From: Actinospica acidithermotolerans
Lineage (GTDB): Bacteria; Actinomycetota; Actinomycetes; Streptomycetales; Catenulisporaceae
Assembly: GCF_018139625.1 (NCBI RefSeq)
Contig: NZ_JAGSOH010000003.1
Span: 115,001 to 179,000, forward strand
Reading direction: 5' to 3'
Length of the DNA stretch: 64,000 nucleotides
Shown: piece by piece, positions 7,815-16,619 of the stretch
Layout: the number at the start of each line of letters is the position of its first letter
Position numbering within the stretch: position 1 is the first letter of the stretch
Notes under the pieces: model-generated
The model's input: only the letters and a program-made list of their open reading frames with translations
Told to the model about the DNA's origin: nothing
Databases searched by the model: none
Position numbers and translations under genes: made by a program

Positions 7815-8249
7815 TCAGGTAGGTATCCCGCGGGAGAGATCGAACCCGGACTGCTCGTCCCACGCCACCGCCGACCACAAGCGCTCCAGCGCCGCCCAGA
7901 TCCGGTCCACCAGCACCCAGTCCGGGTGACCGCCGCTCAGCGAGATCACCGCATACAGGTCGCTGCCCCAGATCCCGCGCGCGTCGTCCGGGTCGATCCT
8001 GATCACCACCTCGGCGTTATGGGCGACCCCGAGATGAACCTCCAAGGTCAGCCTGTCGCCCTCCGCCATTCCCTCGGGTGTCCTCGTCGCCAGCCGGTAC
8101 GCCGCGACCTCATCTACCGGCATCACCGGGCCGCACACCTCGGCGAGGACAGAAGCGCCGTCAGTGAGCACTTCGTCCAGCAGCCGACCGATTGCATCCT
8201 GCGCGTTCTGCTCGCCGCAGCGACCGAAGAACGAGAGCCTGTACACCAT
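7815..8249 (-). CDS. Uncharacterised protein
   Basis: I do not recognise this 144-residue protein. It starts MVYRLSFFGRCGEQNAQ and is acidic and soluble, with no signal peptide or membrane helix; the middle reads EVHLGVAHNAEVVIRIDPDD and the C-terminal third is rich in tryptophan (DWVLVDRIWAALERLWSAVAW). Codon bias is that of a real gene. It follows the 89-residue gene at 8265-8534 by 15 bp on the same strand, so the two probably form one operon. Small acidic pairs of this sort often belong to antitoxin or immunity families, but nothing here shows that. Confidence 0.65.
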   Translation of the reverse strand: MVYRLSFFGRCGEQNAQDAIGRLLDEVLTDGASVLAEVCGPVMPVDEVAAYRLATRTPEGMAEGDRLTLEVHLGVAHNAEVVIRIDPDDARGIWGSDLYAVISLSGGHPDWVLVDRIWAALERLWSAVAWDEQSGFDLSRGIPT

Positions 8250-8264
8250 CTCCGTGGCCGCCGC

Positions 8265-8534
8265 TCACGCTTCGGCTTCGTCGGCAGGGGCGACCGCGAG
8301 CGGGAAGCCGAGCGCATCGAGCAGGGCGATGAAGGCGTCCTCGACGAACACCTCGTGTGAGCGCAGCACAGCGTCGATCGTGCCCTGATTCACTGTCGTC
8401 GTCACCCCGGCTGCAACCGCCCACTGGATTGCTGCCTCGGCTGCGGCGGGCACCGCGCGCACGCCGTCGAATGCCGGCGCCGCCAACAGCGACCCGTCGC
8501 TGCGCCCGAACACGAACTGGCCTGAGAACCCCAC
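8265..8534 (-). CDS. Uncharacterised small protein
   Basis: An 89-residue protein I cannot assign. The GTG at 8534 is preferred because GGGAGG lies about five bases upstream, and the product then begins with GFSGQFVFGRSD. The frame stays open to 8672, but the longer version would overlap the divergent gene starting at 8665. The sequence GQFVFGRSDGSLLAAPAFDG followed by a C-terminal helical stretch (IDAVLRSHEVFVEDAFIALL) suggests a compact soluble protein. It is the first gene of a likely two-gene operon with 7815-8249, and is divergent from the 373-residue unknown gene. Confidence 0.6.
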   Translation of the reverse strand: MGFSGQFVFGRSDGSLLAAPAFDGVRAVPAAAEAAIQWAVAAGVTTTVNQGTIDAVLRSHEVFVEDAFIALLDALGFPLAVAPADEAEA

Positions 8535-8664
8535 CGAGACCTCCCTGACGATGCCGCGAGAACGATACGCGCCAGCGCCGACAGAAACCCGCACGATCAA
8601 CGGCTGCGCTGCCGCATCGCTCGCCGATCGACGGAATCGAGCGGCTCCTCTAACCTCTGCTCCC

Positions 8665-9786
8665 ATGACCACCCGGTTCGATCATCAGCTCGCCGAGATA
8701 CGTGCTGCCATGCAGCAGGGCAGCGATCGGCACTTCTTCCAGGCTCTTCGCGCTCTGGCCTCTGATACCGAGGACTTGAGCGACGAGGAGTCGACCACGC
8801 TCGTCCAGAAGATCGCACCAATGCTGCCCGGGCTGGTCGGAACGTTCGCCAAACTGGCCATCGTCGCGGGTGCCATGGTCGAGCGAGGCGCTTCGCCGAT
8901 GTCCCTGGCTGAAGTCCTCCCAGAGCGGGTCCTCATGACCATGGCGAGCTACCTGACGCTTGAGCGGATCTGGGATCGGGCCGCGCAAGGACGGCCGCTG
9001 CCCGAGTTCACGCCGCCCCTCGATCAGATGCTATTGCACGAGATCGAGGAAACGGTGGCGGTGTACGTCAGGCGTTCTGGACAGTCTGAGCAGGCTGAAC
9101 AGTCCGGGCGGAGGATCGCGCAGATCGCCTACTCGTGGTTCAGTCTCGAGGACTGGATCAACCCCTTGATCTCCGCGATGACGAGCAGTCGCGAGTTCCG
9201 TGACGCGATGGCATGGCGCGAGGACATAGCCGACGGGGCAGGCAGGCTCAAGCACCGCTCCGAGCGCGCATACTGGCTGCACGGCCTCTGCCTTGTGCGC
9301 GACGACGAGCCGCTGATCGTGCTCGACCCGACAACCGGCCGCGGCTTCCGGCTCACCATGAGCGGGGTGGGCGACAACTACCAACTTCACACGCTCCTCG
9401 CCGACCGGCTCATTCGGCCGGAGCACGGGGGACTGCTCGATACGCAGCCGCCGGAGCCGGCTTGGGTCGAAGCGGCCACCACCGCCTCTCCTGGGCCATT
9501 CGACGTGACCAACCCGATCATGCGCAGATTCCGCCTGTTCGACGGCCACGGCGGCTACGTGTACCCCGAGGGCCGGCCGGCCGACATCGAGCCGCTCGAC
9601 GGCGTGCGAGTGCTCGTACTTCATCCGCCGAACGGAAACTACGGCTGGAGCAACGGCCGGGCCTACGCGAGCATGGTTCCCACGCTCACGCTCGACCGGG
9701 AGATCGAACCGGCGGAGGCAGCCCAATGGCTCTCCCGTATCGCACCCGCCCGGGAGACCGACATGATGGCACGCAGCCCCCGGTAG
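8665..9786 (+). CDS. Uncharacterised protein
   Basis: A 373-residue protein without a recognised family. The ATG at 8665 is the chosen start; the frame is open further upstream but would then overlap the divergent gene. The first half is helical (MTTRFDHQLAEIRAAMQQG, and DQMLLHEIEETVAVYVRR). The second half is mixed alpha/beta, with YGWSNGRAYASMVPTLTL near the C-terminus. It lacks a signal peptide and membrane helices. Its base composition at third positions is slightly less GC-biased than the metabolic genes around it, which may indicate an accessory gene. It stands alone; the 257 bp that follow hold no gene I can support. Confidence 0.65.
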   Translation: MTTRFDHQLAEIRAAMQQGSDRHFFQALRALASDTEDLSDEESTTLVQKIAPMLPGLVGTFAKLAIVAGAMVERGASPMSLAEVLPERVLMTMASYLTLERIWDRAAQGRPLPEFTPPLDQMLLHEIEETVAVYVRRSGQSEQAEQSGRRIAQIAYSWFSLEDWINPLISAMTSSREFRDAMAWREDIADGAGRLKHRSERAYWLHGLCLVRDDEPLIVLDPTTGRGFRLTMSGVGDNYQLHTLLADRLIRPEHGGLLDTQPPEPAWVEAATTASPGPFDVTNPIMRRFRLFDGHGGYVYPEGRPADIEPLDGVRVLVLHPPNGNYGWSNGRAYASMVPTLTLDREIEPAEAAQWLSRIAPARETDMMARSPR

Positions 9787-10043
9787 CCGGCGGAATCCGC
9801 TACGGGAGCAATCACCCGCAGCCAGGGGGAGTTCAGCTCGAAAGGAGAGGCCGACCAGCGGCATGACGCCGCGCGACTGGAGCTTCTTGCTCGCAGCCCG
9901 CGCGGTCGCGAAAGAGTGCGCTGCAGGGCGAGGAGGTCGGCACGTCCAATGACGTCTCGCGTGCCAACCCTTCAGGCTCCGATCCGGGGCCGCTGCGCGA
10001 CAGCCCGGGGAATAGCCGGCCGGCGGCACGGGTTTCCGGAAGT

Positions 10044-10871
10044 ATGACCACTGAGGATCTTGGCCGTGTTGCGATCTGGGCTCCCTACACCCACGTGGAT
10101 GCGCACGTCGCAATCGAACTGGAAGAGCTCGGCTACGGCGCGATCTGGCTCGGCGCGTCTCCTGGTGCCCAGCTGGACATGGTGGACCCGCTGCTGGACG
10201 CGACTGAGCGACTGACCGTCGGCACCAGCATCGTCAACATCTGGGCGTCCGCGCCCGGCCCGGTGGCGGAGTCGTTCCACCGGCTGGATCAGAAGCACCC
10301 CGGCCGGTTCTTACTGGGCATCGGCGCAGGCCATCCGGAGGCCACCTCGGACTACCGCAAGCCGTACGACGCGCTGGTCGACTACCTCGACAAGCTGGAC
10401 GAGCACGGCGTGCCGGTACAGCGACGCGCGCTGGCCGCGCTCGGGCCGCGCGTGCTCGAGCTGGCCCGTACCCGCACGGCCGGAGCGTTGCCGTACCTCA
10501 TCACCCCTGAGTACACGCGCGGCGCACGGAAGCAGTTGGGGCCGAACGCGCTGCTGGTGGCCGAGCAGAAGATCGTGCTCGACGCGGATCCCGAGCGCGC
10601 CCGCGAAATCGGCCGGAAGCGCGTCGGGATGTACCTGGGCTTGTCGAACTACGTCGCGAATCTCAAGCGCATCGGCTTCACCGAGGAGCATCTGGAGTCT
10701 CCCGGCAGCGACCGGCTGATCGACGAGCTGGCCGTACACGGCGATGTCGAGGCGGTCGCCGCAGGGCTGCGCGCGCACCTGACCGCGGGCGCGGACCAGG
10801 TCGCGATCCAAGTGCTTTCCGCGGACAACGACATCCTGGGCGCGGCGCGCGCCCTCGCCGGGAGGGTGTGA
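10044..10871 (+). CDS. LLM-class F420-dependent oxidoreductase
   Basis: A 275-residue luciferase-like (LLM) TIM-barrel protein. The early strands VAIWAPYTHVDAHVAIELEE and GYGAIWLGAS, the segment LTVGTSIVNIWASAPGPVAE, and LLGIGAGHPEATSDYRKPYD are typical of the actinobacterial F420-dependent subgroup. There the cofactor F420 replaces FMN and hydride transfer acts on small organic substrates. Length fits that subgroup (about 275-295). It is a single gene with no recognisable partner; its 3' end faces the convergent sialidase-fold gene across a repeat and a terminator hairpin. F420 dependence is inferred from subgroup resemblance and organism type. The substrate is unknown. Confidence 0.85.
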   Translation: MTTEDLGRVAIWAPYTHVDAHVAIELEELGYGAIWLGASPGAQLDMVDPLLDATERLTVGTSIVNIWASAPGPVAESFHRLDQKHPGRFLLGIGAGHPEATSDYRKPYDALVDYLDKLDEHGVPVQRRALAALGPRVLELARTRTAGALPYLITPEYTRGARKQLGPNALLVAEQKIVLDADPERAREIGRKRVGMYLGLSNYVANLKRIGFTEEHLESPGSDRLIDELAVHGDVEAVAAGLRAHLTAGADQVAIQVLSADNDILGAARALAGRV

Positions 10872-10930
10872 GTTCGTCGTCGTCGGCTTCGCTGGAAGGT
10901 GTTGGGGTTTTCCGCAGTCGTGCCGGCAGA

Positions 10931-10990
10931 GATCCGCGGCGATCGGGGGCGATCGGCGGCGATCCGCGGCGATCGGCAGAGATCCGCGGC
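10931..10990. repeat. Six tandem 10-bp units starting with GATC
   Basis: Six consecutive 10-bp units, all beginning GATC and mostly GATCCGCGGC or GATCGGCGGC, run without a gap; a degenerate seventh follows. The array lies in the 279 bp between the LLM gene and the convergent glycosidase. The period is close to one helical turn, so the GATC faces are in phase. Copy number may vary between strains. Confidence 0.75.
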
Positions 10991-11042
10991 ATCGGCGGAC
11001 GATGACGTCGCAAGGACGGGTTCGGAGCGTTGCGCATGGGAA

Positions 11043-11089
11043 GTCCATGCTCTGCCTTTGACTTCACCTGTCGCAGGCAGAGCATGGAC
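11043..11089. terminator. Strong bidirectional hairpin between convergent genes
   Basis: Bases 11043-11057 (GTCCATGCTCTGCCT) and 11075-11089 are a perfect 15-bp inverted repeat around a 17-base loop. The site lies between the end of the LLM gene and the end of the GH2 operon read from the other strand, the expected place for a shared terminator. Confidence 0.65.
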
Positions 11090-11150
11090 CGAGATCATCC
11101 GTTCCCGCTGACCGGCCGGGAACGCACGGTGTTGAGGCTTCTGTCCGTCG

Positions 11151-13331
11151 TCAGGACGGCATTGCCCACTGCTGGGTCCAGAGGCCGTTGCAGTCGTAGA
11201 TCTGCAGTTGGGTTCCCTCGGTGGTCACGCCGCTCGGGTCGTCGAGGCAGCGGCCGGACTGCGGGTTGTAGAGCGAGCCGTCGGAGCGGGGGACCCATTG
11301 CTGGCCGCCGACGCCGTTGCAGTCCCACAGTTCGACCTTGCTGAAATTGGCGGTGCCGTCGCCGACGATGTCGAGACACTTGCCGTAGGCGCGGATCGTG
11401 CCGTCGGCGAGTACGCTCCACTGCTGGCCGGGCACGCCGTTGCACTGCCAAAGCTGGACGGCGTTGCCGTTGGCGTCGGTGTTCTTGTTGTCGTCCACGC
11501 ATTCGCCGGTCGAACCGGGGCCGGTGATGGCCCCGGCCTTGGTGATGTGGATGTTCTCCCACGAGGCAGTCGCGTCGTAGTCGCGCACGCCGACAGAACC
11601 CTGCGAGAAGGAGCAGTCGTTGAGGTGCAGATAGACCGGATTCGAGTTCGTGCCGGTCGGCTCCCCCTGGACGGTGACATCGCATCCTGTCACGCCGATA
11701 GTCAGGTGGTACCACGAGCCGGTCGCGAGGCCGCCGGGTATCGGCGTGGAGGCGAGCTGCGTCCAGCCGTAGGCTTCCTTCCCGACAACCACACTCGATG
11801 ACGTGACGCCCACGTAGTAGGCGTCCTCGTTGTCGGTGCCGGTGGTCGGGTCGGTGGTGCGGACGAGGAATCCTGCGTTTCCGTTCGCGCCGACGCTGTT
11901 GAGCCGCACGTCTCCGGCGACGTCGTAGTCGGTCCAGCCGGTCGACCCGGTGACGGACTTGTTGCCTCCGGTGCCGCCGGCGGTCTCGCCGTAGACACCG
12001 CCGGATGTGCTGAAGCTGCCTCCGTACTGGTCCCAACCGCCGTCGCCGTTGGTGAAGTCGGCGGTGTCCGGCAGCACACCGGCATTGGCCGATCCGGTCA
12101 GCTCTTCGCAGTTGTACGGGCCCGCGGCTCCCGCCGCGCTGTAGCGCACGGCCGTGCCGTCGGCGGAGACCAGCAGGTCGGGGTCGTAGTTCAAGCCGCA
12201 CTGGCTGGAGTTGCCGCCGGCGGTCGGCACGGCGATCGGTGAGGGCATCCACGACCAGCTGCCGCTGCCGGAGTTCGTGTTGACCAGCACGACTTCGCCG
12301 CTCTCCGGCGTGCCGCCCGCCGACCGGACCTCGCTGTGGCCGGAAAGCAGCAGCTCGCCGTCCGGGCCGCCCTTGGGGCTCCACGCCAGGACCGGCGTCC
12401 CCTCGAGGTACCGGCCGTCGCTGGTCTCGGCCATCGTTCCGGTGTCGGTGGGACCCGAGCCCCAGGTGTCGCCGTCGCTCGAGGTCTTGTAGTGCACCGA
12501 GCAGTTGGCCGGGCCGCACAGCTCGTACGTCATGACATACTGGCCGGTCGGTACGATCTTCGCGATGGTGACCATGCCGGGACGATCCGCCTGGATGGTG
12601 CTTGCCACGTCCTTGACCTCGCCGGGCGCGAACTTCGTGGAACCGTCGAGGTTGGCGCTCCAGGTGTCGCCGCCGTCGGTGGAGATCATGTGGCCGAGGA
12701 ACTGGCTGTAGGTGGCGTTCTGCCGCTCGTCGGAGAAGTACATGACCATGTTCCCGGCGTTGTCGAGGCCGACGAACGGCTCCCAGATGCCGTCGCCGTC
12801 GGCGCCGGGCGAGGTCTGGATGACGCCGACCGAGCTCCACGTGGCGCCGTGGTCGAAGCTGCGCCACTCGCGGAAGCTCACGCCCGCGCGGTTCGCGGGC
12901 AGCGTCGCGCCGACGAGCAGCAGTGTTCCGGCCGGGTAGTTGCCGAGCTGCTGCGGATACTCGAACAGGAACGGCTGGTAGGAGAAGGTGTCGCCGGCGA
13001 CGGTGGACAGGGTGGACCAGCTGGCGCCGTCGCTCGTGCTCTGCTTGATGATGTAGTCGCTCTGCGTGCCGTCGGTGTTCCAGTGCTCGAAGGTGGCCAG
13101 CAGCGTGCCGTTCGACCCGCCGCTGTGCGCGAGCCGGATCATCCGGACGTAGGCCATGCCCTCGGTGCTGGAGGACGGCGCGTAGAGCGTGTTGCCGATG
13201 ACGTTCGCGTGCGCGGGTGCGAGCTGCAGACCGAGCAGGGCGGCGAGCAGGCTGAAGAACAGGCTGATCGCACGCCACCCGGGGCGGCTGCGGCCGCCGG
13301 GAAGAAGTCCCGGACGGCTGTGGGTACTCAT
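11151..13331 (-). CDS. Secreted sialidase-fold glycosidase (GH93-like) with C-terminal ricin lectin module
   Basis: A 726-residue secreted protein. The signal peptide is about residues 1-42, ending LAPAHA. Residues about 44-390 form a BNR/Asp-box beta-propeller with STDGGDTWS and SSDGDTWGSG. The segment MYFSDERQ... ADRPGMVTIAKI ... YVMTYE strongly recalls GH93 exo-arabinanases, which release arabinobiose from alpha-1,5-arabinan. Residues about 423-600 are a concanavalin-like (DUF1080/CBM66-like) beta-sandwich. Residues about 605-726 are a ricin-B/CBM13 module with three QxW repeats (GQQWSV, GQQWVP, TQQWAM). GGAG precedes the ATG. It is the last gene of the GH2-importer operon, so its product is probably the sugar that importer takes up. 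Arabinan as substrate is an inference. Confidence 0.82.
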   Translation of the reverse strand: MSTHSRPGLLPGGRSRPGWRAISLFFSLLAALLGLQLAPAHANVIGNTLYAPSSSTEGMAYVRMIRLAHSGGSNGTLLATFEHWNTDGTQSDYIIKQSTSDGASWSTLSTVAGDTFSYQPFLFEYPQQLGNYPAGTLLLVGATLPANRAGVSFREWRSFDHGATWSSVGVIQTSPGADGDGIWEPFVGLDNAGNMVMYFSDERQNATYSQFLGHMISTDGGDTWSANLDGSTKFAPGEVKDVASTIQADRPGMVTIAKIVPTGQYVMTYELCGPANCSVHYKTSSDGDTWGSGPTDTGTMAETSDGRYLEGTPVLAWSPKGGPDGELLLSGHSEVRSAGGTPESGEVVLVNTNSGSGSWSWMPSPIAVPTAGGNSSQCGLNYDPDLLVSADGTAVRYSAAGAAGPYNCEELTGSANAGVLPDTADFTNGDGGWDQYGGSFSTSGGVYGETAGGTGGNKSVTGSTGWTDYDVAGDVRLNSVGANGNAGFLVRTTDPTTGTDNEDAYYVGVTSSSVVVGKEAYGWTQLASTPIPGGLATGSWYHLTIGVTGCDVTVQGEPTGTNSNPVYLHLNDCSFSQGSVGVRDYDATASWENIHITKAGAITGPGSTGECVDDNKNTDANGNAVQLWQCNGVPGQQWSVLADGTIRAYGKCLDIVGDGTANFSKVELWDCNGVGGQQWVPRSDGSLYNPQSGRCLDDPSGVTTEGTQLQIYDCNGLWTQQWAMPS

Positions 13332-13417
13332 CAGATATCTCCAATTCGGCGCGTCATTGCGTGAACGGGCGAATTTGCGTGAGTGGGACCGATCGCGCGC
13401 GGATGCGCGGCGTCGGG

Positions 13418-14320
13418 TCAGTCCTTTCCGACACCGGCGGAGATGCCGGCGACGATGTGGCGCTGCAGGATCACGAAGACCACGAGCAGCGGAGCGGTGC
13501 CGAGCAGGACGGTCGGCAGCAGTTGGGAAGCGCTGTAGCTGTGCGTGCCGATGGTGTTGTAGACGTCGAGCGTGATCGTCTGCTTGTTGTCCGAACTGAG
13601 CATCACGAGCGGGATGATCAGGTCGTTCCAGATAGCGAGGGTCAGGGTGATGATCAGCGTCGCGCTGGCCGGGCGCAGCAAGGGCAGTACGACGTGCCAG
13701 TAGGTGCGCAAGGGTCCGGCACCGTCGATCGCGGCAGCCTCCTCGAGCTCGGCCGGAACCGACCGCAGGAAGCTGGTGAAGAACAACACGGCGAACGGGA
13801 GGCTGATCGCCGCTTCGGAGAGGATGACGGAGGCGAAGCTGTCGAGCAGATGCAGGTTGCGCATCAGGATGTAGAGCGGCGTGATCAGCACGAAGACCGG
13901 GATCGTGAGCCCCGCGACGAAGAACTGGTAGACGATCTTCGTCCACGCTCGGCTGAGCCGGGCGAGCGGCCAGGCGCACAGCGAACCGGTGAGCAGCACG
14001 ACCAGCGCCGAGCAACCGGTGATCAGCACGGAATTGAACACACTGCGCCCGTAGTCCATCGTCTGGAAGGCGTTGGAGTAGTTGGCCCAGTCGAGGTGGT
14101 GAGGCAGACCGAGGGGATTCGAGGAGGCGTCCGCGTCTGACTGCAGGGACACCTTGATCGCCAGGATGATCGGGGCGACGAGAACGAGCGTCACGAGCAG
14201 CAGACCGGCCGCCGAGATGCGCGAACGCAGCGCGCGGCGGCGAGATCCGGGACGGTTCCGCGGGGCGGGTGCCTTCGCGCCGTCACCAGCGCGGACCGGT
14301 GTGGTGAGCACGGAACTCAT
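13418..14320 (-). CDS. Sugar ABC transporter permease, MalG type (CUT1)
   Basis: A 300-residue inner-membrane permease with six predicted helices. The EAA loop is LEEAAAIDGAGPLRTYWHVV, the docking site for the ATPase. The N-terminal region carries a long basic extension (NRPGSRRRALRSRI) before the first helix. The start at 14320 overlaps the stop of the preceding MalF-type gene (ATGA), so the pair is translationally coupled. It works with the lipoprotein at 15310 and the permease at 14317. No ATPase gene is present; in actinomycetes a shared MsiK-type ATPase usually serves such systems. The reading frame continues far upstream but that part is antisense-like noise. Confidence 0.93.
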   Translation of the reverse strand: MSSVLTTPVRAGDGAKAPAPRNRPGSRRRALRSRISAAGLLLVTLVLVAPIILAIKVSLQSDADASSNPLGLPHHLDWANYSNAFQTMDYGRSVFNSVLITGCSALVVLLTGSLCAWPLARLSRAWTKIVYQFFVAGLTIPVFVLITPLYILMRNLHLLDSFASVILSEAAISLPFAVLFFTSFLRSVPAELEEAAAIDGAGPLRTYWHVVLPLLRPASATLIITLTLAIWNDLIIPLVMLSSDNKQTITLDVYNTIGTHSYSASQLLPTVLLGTAPLLVVFVILQRHIVAGISAGVGKD

Positions 14321-15189
14321 GCGGCGACCTCCCTGCGGCGCAGCACCGTGGTGACGAGGATGCTCGCGATGATCGTGATGACCAGCAGTACGACGGCGAT
14401 GCTGGTTCCGTAGGCGAACTGGAAGTTCTGGAAGCTGTCGGTGTAGATGACGTAGCTCAGCGTCTGGGTGCTGTTTCCCGGGCCGCCGTTCGTCATGACG
14501 AACGGCAGGTCGAACACGCGCAGCGAGCCGATCGTGGACAGGGTGACGTTCACGGTCAGCGAAGGCGCGAGCAGGCGCCAGTCGATGTATTTGAAGCGCC
14601 GCCAGCCGGTCGCGCCGTCGAGAGACGCCGCCTCCAGCACACTGGCCGGGATCGCGAGGTAGTTGGCCAGGAAGATCGTCGCCGTGTAGCCGAGGTACAT
14701 CCACATGTATGTCGCGGCGATGGACGCCAGCGCGGTGGACGGATTGCCGAGCCAGGACTGTTCGAGTGACTGCAGCCCTAGTCCCCCGAGGATGGCGTTG
14801 AGCGGCCCGCCGATCGGCGAGTAGATGAACTGCCACAGGTAGGAGACGGCGACCAGCGCCATCATGGCGGGCAGCAGCATTCCGGTCCGTGCGATGGTGC
14901 GGATCTTCGGGTGGCTGTAGAGCCACGCGGCCACTGCGAGACCGAGGGCGTTCTGTACCACGACGACGAACACGGTGTAGATCAGCGTGTTCTTCAGCGC
15001 GGCCGTGACCTGCGGATCGTGCAGGAGAGCCCGGTAGTTGGCGAGGCCGACGAACGACCCGCCGCGCAGTCCCCGCGCGTTGGTGAGGCTCAGCTGGATG
15101 GATTCGATGGCCGGGTAGAGCACGAACAGCGCGTAGAGCACTGTGGCGGGCAGCATGAGGAGCAAAGCCGACCGACTGTTGAGTTTCAT
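14317..15189 (-). CDS. Sugar ABC transporter permease, MalF type (CUT1)
   Basis: A 290-residue permease with six predicted helices, beginning MKLNSRSALLLMLPATVLYA. The EAA loop is LEAASLDGATGWRRFKYIDW. It pairs with the MalG-type subunit, overlapping it by four bases. The substrate-binding lipoprotein gene lies 120 bp upstream, separated by a strong hairpin that would reduce expression of the permeases relative to the binding protein. The substrate is unknown, but the operon also encodes a GH2 enzyme and a sialidase-fold glycosidase, so an oligosaccharide released outside the cell is likely. Confidence 0.93.
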   Translation of the reverse strand: MKLNSRSALLLMLPATVLYALFVLYPAIESIQLSLTNARGLRGGSFVGLANYRALLHDPQVTAALKNTLIYTVFVVVVQNALGLAVAAWLYSHPKIRTIARTGMLLPAMMALVAVSYLWQFIYSPIGGPLNAILGGLGLQSLEQSWLGNPSTALASIAATYMWMYLGYTATIFLANYLAIPASVLEAASLDGATGWRRFKYIDWRLLAPSLTVNVTLSTIGSLRVFDLPFVMTNGGPGNSTQTLSYVIYTDSFQNFQFAYGTSIAVVLLVITIIASILVTTVLRRREVAA

Positions 15190-15250
15190 GTGACACCTCG
15201 TCTGATTGCCAGGCGGCCTTGACGGGAGGGCCCTGCGGGGCAGGCGCGGG

Positions 15251-15289
15251 GGCCCGTGGGGCGGGCCCCCCGCGCCCGCCCCACGGGCC
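15251..15289 (-). terminator. Intercistronic hairpin between binding-protein and permease genes
   Basis: Bases 15251-15266 and 15274-15289 form a perfect 16-bp GC stem with a 7-base loop, in the 120 bp between the binding-protein stop and the MalF-type start. Such hairpins usually act as partial terminators or protect the 3' end of the upstream mRNA, keeping binding-protein levels above permease levels. Confidence 0.6.
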
Positions 15290-15309
15290 TCAGTGGACGG
15301 CGCTGAAGA

Positions 15310-16581
15310 TCACTTCGAGGCGGTCTTGGGAATCTGCTGGTCGAGCGCGGACAGCAGCGCGGCATCCGGCTTCGAGGGGTCGCTGAACAGCGCGGTCAGC
15401 TGCGGCTTGAACTTGTTCTCGGAGTCCGGGTCCGCGATGAACTCGATCTGCGAGGGGCTGGTGTCGCCCGCGCTGAACGCGTTGTAGACGGGGGCGGATG
15501 CGGCCACATGCGGGCTCGGCACGTCGGTGAGGGTGGTGAACGAGCTCTCCGCCGCGAGGTACGCGCTGTCCTGGGCCGGCTGAGCCATGAAGGCCACGTA
15601 CTCCTTGGCCGCGGTCTGGTTCGGGGACTGCGAGTAGACCGACCAGCCGGAGCCGATGAACGTGAAGGTCTTCGGAGTGCTGCCCGCCGCGCCGCCGGGG
15701 AACGGGTTGAGCGAGAAGTTGAACGACGCGGTCTGCTTGTAGTGGCTCAGGTCCCAGGCGCCGTCGACGAAGAAGGCGTATTTGCCGGAGGCGAAGTCCG
15801 CCGGGCCCTGCACGAACGGGTCGATGCCGTTCATCGTCTTGCCGTCGACGTATCCGGATGACAGAAGCTGCTTCAGCTTGTCGATCACCGGGCTCCAGGT
15901 CGCGGCCCACGTCGAGCCGCCGCTGTCGTACTTCGAGCCCCAGCTCGTGTCGATGAGGTTCGCCGCCAGGGCGAGCGAGAGCTGCTCGGCATCCCAGCCC
16001 TGCAGGTTCGGGACCTCGATGCCGCCGTCACCCTTGGCCTTGAGCGTCTGCAGGTCCGAGAGGAACTCGGGCCACGTCGTCGGGACGCTGTCGATCCCGG
16101 CGCGCTTGAGCAGATCGAGGTTGGCGTACAGGCCGATCGGGATGTTCTGCTGGATGAACGCGTACGTCTTGCCGTCGCGCTGGGCGAAGGGCTTGACCTT
16201 CGGCAGCAGCGTGGAGACCCAGGACTGGTCGCTGAGATCGCTCAAGAAGCCCTGCTGCACCCACGTCGTCTCGTAGTACGGATTCACCATCAGCACATCG
16301 GCGGCGGTTCCCGCGGCCAGTCGTGTGTTGTTGTAGGCCTCGTACTCGCTGTTCGCGACGTACTTGTAGTTGATTGTGACGTTGGGGTAGGCCTTTTCGA
16401 AGGCGGCGTTGATCTCGGGGATGTCGGCGAGCTCGGTACCGCCGCCCTCGAAGCCGACGACGTTCAGAGTCACCTTCCCGTTCGCCGACGACCCACCGGA
16501 CGAAGAACATGCGCCGAGCGTCACCGCCGCGGCGCAGGCGAGCGCCATCGATGCCGCCAGAGTCCGAGTACGTAGTGCCAC
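15310..16581 (-). CDS. Sugar ABC transporter substrate-binding lipoprotein
   Basis: A 423-residue family-1 extracellular solute-binding protein. The lipoprotein signal ends in TLGAC, with Cys25 as the lipidated residue, followed by a Ser/Gly linker. The start is the GTG at 16581, preceded by GGAGAAATC; it gives a short N-region (ALRTRTLAAS). Family features include VLMVNPYYETTWVQQGFLSD, GKTYAFIQQNIPIGLYANLD and a C-terminal lobe with FVDGAWDL. It captures a sugar outside the membrane and hands it to the permeases at 14317 and 13418. It is the second gene of the operon, 38 bp after the GH2 gene. The ligand is unknown. Confidence 0.93.
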   Translation of the reverse strand: MALRTRTLAASMALACAAAVTLGACSSSGGSSANGKVTLNVVGFEGGGTELADIPEINAAFEKAYPNVTINYKYVANSEYEAYNNTRLAAGTAADVLMVNPYYETTWVQQGFLSDLSDQSWVSTLLPKVKPFAQRDGKTYAFIQQNIPIGLYANLDLLKRAGIDSVPTTWPEFLSDLQTLKAKGDGGIEVPNLQGWDAEQLSLALAANLIDTSWGSKYDSGGSTWAATWSPVIDKLKQLLSSGYVDGKTMNGIDPFVQGPADFASGKYAFFVDGAWDLSHYKQTASFNFSLNPFPGGAAGSTPKTFTFIGSGWSVYSQSPNQTAAKEYVAFMAQPAQDSAYLAAESSFTTLTDVPSPHVAASAPVYNAFSAGDTSPSQIEFIADPDSENKFKPQLTALFSDPSKPDAALLSALDQQIPKTASK

Positions 16582-16619
16582 GATTTCTCCTCCATTGGAG
16601 TTGTGGTGGTTGCGGGGTC

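Noticed and set aside
9787..10043. Possible gene between the 373-residue unknown and the LLM oxidoreductase
   Set aside because: Frames on both strands are short, start far outside the gap or show no family resemblance.
10931..10999. CRISPR-like array
   Set aside because: Units are 10 bp and contiguous, without spacers; a simple tandem repeat.
14321..15196. Upstream extension of the MalG-type permease frame
   Set aside because: The extension is out of frame within the MalF-type gene and reads as basic nonsense; the ATGA overlap fixes the true start at 14320.
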